Notes under the pieces: model-generated | What the model was told of the DNA's origin: nothing | What the model saw: only the letters and a program-made list of their open reading frames with translations | Database searches by the model: none | In this document: positions 1 through 5,041 of the stretch, one piece after another | Position numbering within the stretch: position 1 is the stretch's first letter | Layout: every line of letters starts with the position of its first letter | Translations under genes and position numbers: made by a program | Assembly (NCBI GenBank): GCA_002440805.1 | Contig: DJVD01000208.1 | Location: 1-5,041, forward strand | Reading direction: 5' to 3' | DNA from: Chloroflexi bacterium UBA6265 | Lineage (GTDB): Bacteria > Chloroflexota > Chloroflexia > Thermomicrobiales > UBA6265 | DNA length: 5,041 nucleotides

Positions 1-74
1 TTCAGCGCGGCGTTCATGCCCATTCGCATTCTGCGCCCAATCTGCCCTCGGCGAACTTGTCGCCCGATTCCTCC

Positions 75-80
75 TATACT
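75..80 (+). promoter_or_regulatory. Possible -10 box upstream of the darT-like gene
   Basis: The hexamer TATACT matches the sigma-70 type -10 consensus at five of six positions. It would put a transcription start near position 87, leaving a leader of roughly 75 bases before the toxin start codon at 161. No good -35 element lies 16-18 bases upstream (the bases there read CGAACT) and there is no extended TG motif. The leader also holds an 8-base perfect palindrome, ATTGCAAT, at 137-144 that could be part of an operator but may be chance. This is a weak call based on position and one hexamer. Confidence 0.3.
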
Positions 81-150
81 TTACGTGGAATCCAATCTCG
101 ATGCGCAGCAATCCACCGCCTGGCTGTTTGAACCGAATTGCAATAACCGC

Positions 151-156
151 GGGAGG
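151..156 (+). promoter_or_regulatory. Ribosome binding site that decides the darT start
   Basis: GGGAGG lies four bases before the ATG at 161. It favours this start over the upstream in-frame ATG at 101, which has no purine-rich site and would add 20 residues unlike any DarT N-terminus, and over the in-frame ATG at 179, which also lacks one. The spacing is slightly short but workable. Confidence 0.65.
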
Positions 157-160
157 CACT

Positions 161-775
161 ATGAAGCGCGAAGATGTAATGGAACTTCATTACATAGCTC
201 CTTTAGAAAATTTAGCCTCCATTTTGGATATTGGGATACTCTCGCACTACAAAGCGAAGTTCATCCCTCATGTATCTATTGCTTTGCCAAGTGTTCAAGC
301 TCACCGGGCAAGAAAACCTGTGCCTGGAGGAACGAATCTTCACCAGTACGTTAATCTCTATTTTAATGCGTTTAATCCCATGCTTTCCAAGCGCCGAGAT
401 GATCGTGAGCGGATTGCAGTATTAGCGATTCATCCAGAAGTCCTTGACCTTCCCGGCGTGTTCATTACCGATGGCAATGCAGCCTCTGAAGCAACCGTGT
501 TTTCAAGTCCAGATGAGCAAGGTTTGTCGCTCCTGAGCTACCGCGAGCTGCATTCAACATATTGGACCAGTAAGTTTCGGAATGAAGAAGAGCAAGAGGA
601 AGATGGACGCCGGCGATGCGCCGAGGTACTTGTCCCAGACCACATCCATAGATCGTTCATAAACCGACTTTACTGCGCTAATGAGGGTGTCAAAGCGAGA
701 ATCATAACGCTAGGCTGTACACTTGAAATCGTTGAGGATGCCGAAATGTTCTTCACCCCCAAGGAGAAGCCATAG
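161..775 (+). CDS. darT: DarT-like DNA ADP-ribosyltransferase toxin (DUF4433 family)
   Basis: This 204-residue protein has the length and motif order of DarT, the toxin that uses NAD+ to ADP-ribosylate bases in single-stranded DNA and so blocks replication. Visible landmarks are: the N-terminal NAD-binding segment at residues 9-28 (ELHYIAPLENLASILDIGIL); an arginine-rich stretch at 46-52 followed by PVPGG, where the NAD-contacting arginine of Thermus aquaticus DarT falls; the family signature YVNLYFNAFNPML at 63-75; and CAEVLVPD at 153-160, whose Glu155 aligns with the catalytic glutamate of DarT (E160 in Thermus). All catalytic landmarks are present, so the toxin looks intact. Where better-known DarT proteins read Tyr-His-Ile-Thr, this one reads His-Tyr-Ile-Ala, a variant I associate, from memory, with a different DarT branch (possibly DarT1-like). 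There is no signal peptide or membrane segment, so it should be cytosolic. The macrodomain antitoxin starts two bases after its stop codon. GC is clearly lower than in the helicase downstream (27/60 in 241-300), which suggests transfer. Confidence 0.88.
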   Translation: MKREDVMELHYIAPLENLASILDIGILSHYKAKFIPHVSIALPSVQAHRARKPVPGGTNLHQYVNLYFNAFNPMLSKRRDDRERIAVLAIHPEVLDLPGVFITDGNAASEATVFSSPDEQGLSLLSYRELHSTYWTSKFRNEEEQEEDGRRRCAEVLVPDHIHRSFINRLYCANEGVKARIITLGCTLEIVEDAEMFFTPKEKP

Positions 776-777
776 TT

Positions 778-1344
778 ATGATTCAACTCAAAAGTGGCGA
801 TCTCCTTGCCTCCAACGCCCAGACTTTGGTGAACACCGTTAATTGCGTGGGCATCATGGGCAAAGGCATCGCCTTGGATTTCAAGAGAAACTACCCAGAC
901 ATGTACAGGGATTACGTTAGCCGATGTAGCGATCGGGAACTAAGGCCTGGAGTCCCGTATCTCTATCAATCCTCTACTAACAGGTTTATCGTCAATTTCC
1001 CGACCAAGAATCATTGGAAATCCAAGTCGAAGATGGAATATGTCAGGGATGGACTCGAGGTTCTCTTAGCCAAACATCAGGCTTGGGGAATTGAATCCAT
1101 TGCCATGCCACCATTAGGATGCGGAAATGGCGGGCTGGATTGGAACGACGTAGGACCAGTTATCTTTAGCTACCTAAACCAGATGGAGATACCTGTGGAG
1201 CTCTTTGTTCCGCCGGGCGTGGTCGCAAATGACTCCGAGTATCGACGACTGTCAGCACAAAGTAATGCTCCTACTCAGGTTCAATTATCACTGGGGCTTC
1301 TGGATGCCACATCTTCTCCTCGACATTCCGTGTATTCAGACTGA
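778..1344 (+). CDS. darG: DarG-like macrodomain antitoxin (DNA ADP-ribosylglycohydrolase), lacking the usual C-terminal domain
   Basis: Residues 1 to about 146 form a complete macrodomain of the DarG type, the antitoxin that hydrolyses ADP-ribose off DNA bases. Seen directly are GDLL at 7-10, the NTVNCVG segment at 19-25, the glycine-rich GIMGKGIALDFK at 25-36, IVNFPTKNHW at 71-80 and the phosphate-binding loop PPLGCGNGGLDW at 111-122. Lys77 sits where the catalytic lysine of Thermus aquaticus DarG (K80) is found. The protein is only 188 residues. Full-length DarG proteins are about 340-360 residues, with a second domain that binds and sequesters DarT; here the macrodomain is followed only by a polar tail (147-188) with no recognisable fold. 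The ATG is preceded by AAGGAG at 761-766, inside the end of the toxin gene, with a somewhat long 11-base spacer. The stop-to-start gap of two bases implies co-transcription and probably coupled translation. Neutralisation here would rest mainly on enzymatic repair, or the tail may contact DarT; both are inference. Confidence 0.87.
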   Translation: MIQLKSGDLLASNAQTLVNTVNCVGIMGKGIALDFKRNYPDMYRDYVSRCSDRELRPGVPYLYQSSTNRFIVNFPTKNHWKSKSKMEYVRDGLEVLLAKHQAWGIESIAMPPLGCGNGGLDWNDVGPVIFSYLNQMEIPVELFVPPGVVANDSEYRRLSAQSNAPTQVQLSLGLLDATSSPRHSVYSD

Positions 1345-1359
1345 AGGACGCACCACAAT

Positions 1360-1364
1360 AGGAG
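1360..1364 (+). promoter_or_regulatory. Ribosome binding site supporting the GTG start of the helicase gene
   Basis: AGGAG lies six bases before GTG at 1371, an ideal spacing, and supports this non-ATG start. It sits inside the 26-base gap after the antitoxin stop. I see no promoter or hairpin in that gap, so the helicase would be expressed by read-through or from a promoter inside the antitoxin gene. Confidence 0.7.
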
Positions 1365-1370
1365 TTCCCC

Positions 1371-4298
1371 GTGGCGGATCGCCAATTTAGCGCTTTAGAT
1401 TCGACGTACGTCGATCACGACGATGACGACGCGATTGGTCACGCAATCGATCAGTTCAACGCGATGTATCCGTTCCCACTGGATGATTTCCAGCGTGAGG
1501 CCATCGGGGTTTTCCTGCGGGGCGATTCGGTGATGGTGGCCGCTCCCACCGGTAGCGGCAAAACCGTTGTGGCAGAATTTGGCATCTGGGATGCCTTCCG
1601 TCGCACCGGTCGCGTCATTTACACCGCTCCGATCAAGGCGCTGAGCAACCAGAAGTTCCGCGACCTCCGCACCATTTACGGCAACGAGGTGGGTCTCCTC
1701 ACCGGCGATGTCACTGAAAACCGCGATGCGCGCATTATCGTGATGACAACCGAAATCCTGCGGAATATGCTGCTGCAAAGTCCGTGGGAACTGGACGATG
1801 TGGAAACGGTGATCTTCGATGAGATCCATTACCTCGCCGATCCCGAGCGGGGCACCACCTGGGAAGAGAGCATCATCCTCTGTCCGGAGCACATCCAGCT
1901 TATTTGCCTCAGCGCCACGGTGACAAATGCCCATGAGATCGCCGGCTGGATCGGTCGTACTCATCGCCCTATCCGCCTGATCGAACATTTCTCGCGTCCC
2001 GTGCCCCTGGCGCTCTATTACTTCCACGAAGGCGAACTCGCGACCGTCATCGATCATCACGGCCAGCAGGTACGCGATTTCAAGAATGTGGGTGGCGAAG
2101 CGCGGCGTCGACCTGGAGCCCGCCGCAACGATCACGTGCGTGAAGCGCTCGATGAACCGCAGCCGCACGAGATTGTGGATGCGCTGAAGGCGGATAACCT
2201 GCTGCCGGCGATCTACTTCCTTTTCAGCCGCAACGATTGCCAGGTGTTCGCCGAACGGCTGGCGATGATGCGACCACAACTGGTAGCCCCGGGACAGCTC
2301 GAGCAAATCGAATCGGTATTGCAAACCTACCTCTCCAGCATGCGACCGGAAGACCAGGCACTGGACCAGGTGCAACTGATTACCGATCTTGCTCGCAAGG
2401 GCATCGGCTTTCATCACGCAGGCCTGCTGCCAATCCTCAAACAATTGGTAGAAGTGTTGTTTGGTCGCGGCCTGATGCAGATCGTATTCGCCACCGATAC
2501 GTTGGCGCTCGGCGTCAATATGCCCGCCCGCACCGTTGTCATTGGCCGGATGACGAAGTGGGATGGTCGCCGCCGCCGCATCCTCATTCCTAACGAATTC
2601 CAGCAGATGTCCGGGCGCGCCGGCCGACGCGGCATGGACCTTTTCGGCCATGTGGTTGTCCCCTACTCGCCGATCATTCCCTTCCGCGAGGCCATGGAAG
2701 TAGCTACCGGCGATTTACATCCGGTGCAATCCGCCTTCGCGATTCGCTACAACACCGTGCTGAACCTGTGGGATCCACCCCGAGGCGAGCGCGTGCGCCA
2801 AATGCTGCAACGGTCACTGGCGCAGTATCAAACCAGCCAGCGGATTCGCCTGATCGAGAACGATATCCTCGAGATCGAGGCCGAGCTTGCCGGCATCCTT
2901 GCCGGTCATAGCGAGGAAATCGCCCGCGCCGATGAATTGCTGGACGAATACCAGAGCCTGAACCGCAACGCTACCGGCCTCCAGCGGCAGGAAAGCGACC
3001 TGCTTTCCACAATCGTCGCCCTTCGCACCGAGGTGGGAACATCCACCCCCTGGCCGGAGCCGGGTCGCCTCGCTCTCCGGAAGTTGCTGCGCACGGCAAA
3101 TCCGGGCCTGGTTCTGCATACCCGCGATCACGGCTGGGCGATTTGGCTGGGCCGCGCCGGTGGCACCGGCATTGGTTGGGTGCTGGGGCAGAACCAGCGT
3201 TCTGTCTCGATCATCGAGGAATATCGTCGCATCGATTATGTGGAAAACAACGCCCATATCGATGTGCCGGAAGCATGGCACCATCCCGACGAGACGATGA
3301 TCGAAACCCTCACGGCCGACACCGACTCGATCGACTCGATGCTGACCCAGCTCGACAGCTACTTCCTCCCCGATCTCGATGCGATGGCGGCGGCCCATCG
3401 CCAATTGCTCCAGGACCAGGCCGACCAGGAGATCGCTGTCCTGAATGAGCAACTTGCCGACGTGCGCGCCCAACTGACGGCCATCTCGACCCGACGCCAG
3501 GAGCACCCCTTCCGCGATGCCAAGGCGCGTAAGAACCACATGCGCAGCGTGAAAGTGCGCGATGACCTCGAGGCCGAGAAAACGACCCTTGCACAGATCC
3601 TGGAACGCGAAGTGGATGCGGAAGACGTACGCATTCGCGGCATCATTCGCGGTATCCGCGATGTGCTGCACCGGTTTGGGTATTTGCGCCAGGGATATCC
3701 GACCGAGAAGGCCGACATGTTGGCCGATATCTTCGATACCGACGGACTAATCCTGTGCGAGATGATCGATCGGGATATGCTCACGCCGCTGAGTGCCGCC
3801 GAATTGGCGGAGGTGTGCAGCTGGTTCAGCTTCGATCGCGATTTCCGCTACAACAACTCCTTCACGCTCGCCACCCGCCTGGTGAACCTGCGTCGCCGCA
3901 TGGAAGACCTGGAGCACGACATCATCGGCGAGGAGCGCGACCATCGCCTGTTCATCAGCGAGGGCCATAATCCCAGCTTTTACGGGCCTGCGTTCCACTG
4001 GTGTCGCGGCTGGAGCATGAGCCAGATCGGCGAGGCCATCGAGCTGAGCGAAGGCGACCTGGTGATGACCTTCAACAAAACCATCGATTTGATGCGACAA
4101 CTGCGAGAGATGATGATCACCACCAACCCGGAGCATCCGCTGGTCGATCGCTTCCGCGAAGCCGAGAAACTGGTTCGTAGGGGTATCGTGGAACAAAGCT
4201 TGTCGTTGGGATTCACCCCAATTGCCGATGAGGTTGATGCGGAGATGGAAGCGGACGAATCCGCAGAAGATGTCGATCCCGCCACCAGCGAGGTGTAG
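1371..4298 (+). CDS. helY: Ski2/Mtr4-like DEVH-box RNA helicase, HelY type
   Basis: This 975-residue superfamily 2 helicase has every core motif intact: Phe40-Gln41 of a Q-like motif; Walker A APTGSGKT at 58-65; motif Ia TAPIKALSNQKFRD at 85-98; TTEILRNM at 126-133; Walker B DEIH at 150-153; SAT at 181-183; FSRND at 285-289; FHHAGLLP at 347-354; ATDTLALGVNMPAR at 374-387; and QMSGRAGRRG at 412-421. After the two RecA folds come a helical segment (about 480-556), a beta-rich insert resembling the KOW/arch region of Mtr4 (about 563-632), a long coiled-coil stretch (about 666-750) and a DSHCT domain (about 765-940). The last 25 residues are strongly acidic. The family uses ATP to unwind RNA 3' to 5', usually to feed structured RNA to nucleases; the substrate of bacterial HelY is poorly defined. 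The size fits HelY (about 900 residues in mycobacteria). GTG is chosen as the start because of AGGAG six bases upstream and because the next ATG, at residue 32, would cut into the Q-motif region. The regulator downstream begins two bases after the stop. Confidence 0.93.
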   Translation: MADRQFSALDSTYVDHDDDDAIGHAIDQFNAMYPFPLDDFQREAIGVFLRGDSVMVAAPTGSGKTVVAEFGIWDAFRRTGRVIYTAPIKALSNQKFRDLRTIYGNEVGLLTGDVTENRDARIIVMTTEILRNMLLQSPWELDDVETVIFDEIHYLADPERGTTWEESIILCPEHIQLICLSATVTNAHEIAGWIGRTHRPIRLIEHFSRPVPLALYYFHEGELATVIDHHGQQVRDFKNVGGEARRRPGARRNDHVREALDEPQPHEIVDALKADNLLPAIYFLFSRNDCQVFAERLAMMRPQLVAPGQLEQIESVLQTYLSSMRPEDQALDQVQLITDLARKGIGFHHAGLLPILKQLVEVLFGRGLMQIVFATDTLALGVNMPARTVVIGRMTKWDGRRRRILIPNEFQQMSGRAGRRGMDLFGHVVVPYSPIIPFREAMEVATGDLHPVQSAFAIRYNTVLNLWDPPRGERVRQMLQRSLAQYQTSQRIRLIENDILEIEAELAGILAGHSEEIARADELLDEYQSLNRNATGLQRQESDLLSTIVALRTEVGTSTPWPEPGRLALRKLLRTANPGLVLHTRDHGWAIWLGRAGGTGIGWVLGQNQRSVSIIEEYRRIDYVENNAHIDVPEAWHHPDETMIETLTADTDSIDSMLTQLDSYFLPDLDAMAAAHRQLLQDQADQEIAVLNEQLADVRAQLTAISTRRQEHPFRDAKARKNHMRSVKVRDDLEAEKTTLAQILEREVDAEDVRIRGIIRGIRDVLHRFGYLRQGYPTEKADMLADIFDTDGLILCEMIDRDMLTPLSAAELAEVCSWFSFDRDFRYNNSFTLATRLVNLRRRMEDLEHDIIGEERDHRLFISEGHNPSFYGPAFHWCRGWSMSQIGEAIELSEGDLVMTFNKTIDLMRQLREMMITTNPEHPLVDRFREAEKLVRRGIVEQSLSLGFTPIADEVDAEMEADESAEDVDPATSEV
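4291..4295 (+). promoter_or_regulatory. Ribosome binding site for the WYL regulator, inside the end of the helicase gene
   Basis: AGGTG, a partial Shine-Dalgarno match, lies five bases before the GTG at 4301 and overlaps the last codons of the helicase. With the two-base stop-to-start gap it points to coupled translation. The alternative in-frame ATG at 4319 lacks such a site and would shorten the DNA-binding domain by six residues. Confidence 0.45.
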
Positions 4299-4300
4299 CG

Positions 4301-5041
4301 GTGCATCGCAGCACGAGAATGCTGGCGATCCTGATGCGACTGCAGCACGGCCCTTCGACGCTGCGGCAACTGGCCGCGTCATTTGATTGTTCCACCAAAA
4401 CAATCCAGCGGGATATCGAGGAACTGGTGAGCCTGAATATCCCGGTTATTGCCAACCGCGGCTATGGCGGAGGCATTGCTATCGATCCCGGGTGGTGGCT
4501 GGGACCGCTCAACCTTTCGCCCGCCGAAATCGAAACAATCATCCTCGCGATGGAAAATGCCCCGTTCCTCCCTGGCAGGGATGAGGTGCTCGCAAAGGTT
4601 CGCGCCGCTGTTCGGCCTGGCCGTTTTGATCCGGTTGCCGACAATTCCACCAAACCGGTGATCCGCCAGGCCGATAGTCCCGTTATGCACGACACCCTGG
4701 CGGCGATTCGCAATGTGATGCAACGGCAACTCTGGTGTCGCATTGATTACCACGGAGGCAGCAAGCCGGGCTGGCGCCTGATCTTGCCCCAGCACCTTCA
4801 CATCACCGAGAACCGCTGGTATTTGCGGGCTATCGATGAACGCTCACGCGAATCGCGCGTATTCCGGCTTGATCGCATTCGTGATCTCCAGCCGGCGCTC
4901 GGTCCCGCAAATGCGCGGGCGATAATCGACCATGCCCGTAGCCTTCCTACATACAACTCAGAGGAGTTCCCCGAAGTTGTAGCGCACCTGACAGATGCCG
5001 GCATGCGGTTTTGCCTCGACCATCCGGATTTCCAGCGCTGG
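4301..5041 (+). CDS. HTH-WYL transcriptional regulator, PafB/PafC-like layout (3' end cut off by the window)
   Basis: The frame stays open from GTG 4301 to the last base, giving 247 codons without a stop; the family is usually about 310-340 residues, so some 60-90 residues lie outside. Residues 5-61 form an HTH_11/DeoR-type winged helix, with the recognition helix around STKTIQRDIEEL (31-42) and the wing at NRGYGGGIAI (52-61). A helical linker runs from 71 to about 140. A WYL domain follows at about 142-197. It contains the literal Trp173-Tyr174-Leu175 in ENRWYLRAID and the downstream FRLDRI (188-193), whose arginines usually line the ligand pocket. The start of the WCX extension can be seen from about 218. 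Proteins of this layout sense nucleic acid or nucleotide ligands: PafBC activates the mycobacterial DNA-damage response through single-stranded DNA, and others (BrxR, CapW) repress phage-defence genes. It is the last visible member of the apparent operon and its composition resembles the helicase. Its target cannot be told from this window. Confidence 0.88.
   Translation, partial: MHRSTRMLAILMRLQHGPSTLRQLAASFDCSTKTIQRDIEELVSLNIPVIANRGYGGGIAIDPGWWLGPLNLSPAEIETIILAMENAPFLPGRDEVLAKVRAAVRPGRFDPVADNSTKPVIRQADSPVMHDTLAAIRNVMQRQLWCRIDYHGGSKPGWRLILPQHLHITENRWYLRAIDERSRESRVFRLDRIRDLQPALGPANARAIIDHARSLPTYNSEEFPEVVAHLTDAGMRFCLDHPDFQRW

Noticed and set aside
1..29. A possible divergent gene start on the minus strand, with in-frame ATG codons at 29, 23 and 17 reading out of the window.
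   Set aside because: Fewer than ten codons are visible and no clear ribosome binding site lies just upstream. The AGGAGG on the minus strand at 75-70 is too far away and has no start codon at a proper distance.
3..131. A plus-strand frame open from the window edge to TGA at 129-131, possibly the end of an upstream gene.
   Set aside because: Its 42 codons show no recognisable motif, and all three plus-strand frames are open across the first 125 bases, so there is no reason to prefer it.
16..354. A 112-codon plus-strand frame starting upstream of and overlapping the toxin gene.
   Set aside because: It covers the conserved N-terminal half of DarT in another frame, is rich in Cys, Arg and Ser as out-of-frame translations often are, and has no ribosome binding site.
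1345..1370. A possible terminator or promoter between the antitoxin and the helicase.
   Set aside because: The 26 bases contain no inverted repeat with a T-run and no paired -35/-10 elements; only the ribosome binding site can be supported.
1395..2651. A 418-codon open frame on the minus strand inside the helicase gene.
   Set aside because: It lies opposite a helicase whose core motifs are all intact. Long antisense frames are expected from GC-rich codon bias, and its translation shows no recognisable domain.
2814..3671. A 285-codon open frame on the minus strand, also within the helicase gene.
   Set aside because: It mirrors the coiled-coil and arch part of the helicase, has no recognisable domain or convincing start site, and is best explained as an antisense shadow.
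4379..4801. A 140-codon minus-strand frame over the regulator gene.
   Set aside because: It lies opposite the linker and WYL domain of a clearly recognisable regulator and has no features of its own.

Overview
The window carries four genes, all on the + strand and tightly packed, from a bacterium of moderately high GC. They are a DarT-like DNA ADP-ribosyltransferase toxin (161-775), a DarG-like macrodomain antitoxin (778-1344), a large Ski2/Mtr4-type helicase of the HelY kind (1371-4298), and the first 247 codons of an HTH-WYL transcriptional regulator (4301 to the window edge). I see no RNA gene, insertion sequence, CRISPR array or convincing terminator. Positions 1-160 hold no supportable gene, only a possible -10 box and the toxin's ribosome binding site.

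The source organism cannot be fixed from the sequence. A bacterial HelY with a C-terminal DSHCT domain followed by a WYL regulator is most familiar from Actinobacteria and from Chloroflexota of the Thermomicrobia type. I lean to Chloroflexota, as an impression from the protein sequence only. Lines counted inside the helicase are about 60-70% GC, while lines counted in the toxin and antitoxin are about 35-50% GC. The pair therefore looks like an acquired cassette sitting in front of a resident helicase-regulator pair.

Toxin and antitoxin should work together. DarT transfers ADP-ribose from NAD+ to bases in single-stranded DNA, and the macrodomain of DarG removes it. The notable point is that this antitoxin ends right after the macrodomain plus a tail of about 40 residues. 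It has no room for the second, DarT-sequestering domain of the full-length DarG proteins studied so far. Gaps between genes are 2, 26 and 2 bases, so the toxin-antitoxin transcript may run into the helicase and regulator. Whether this is a functional link or a consequence of insertion is the main open question.
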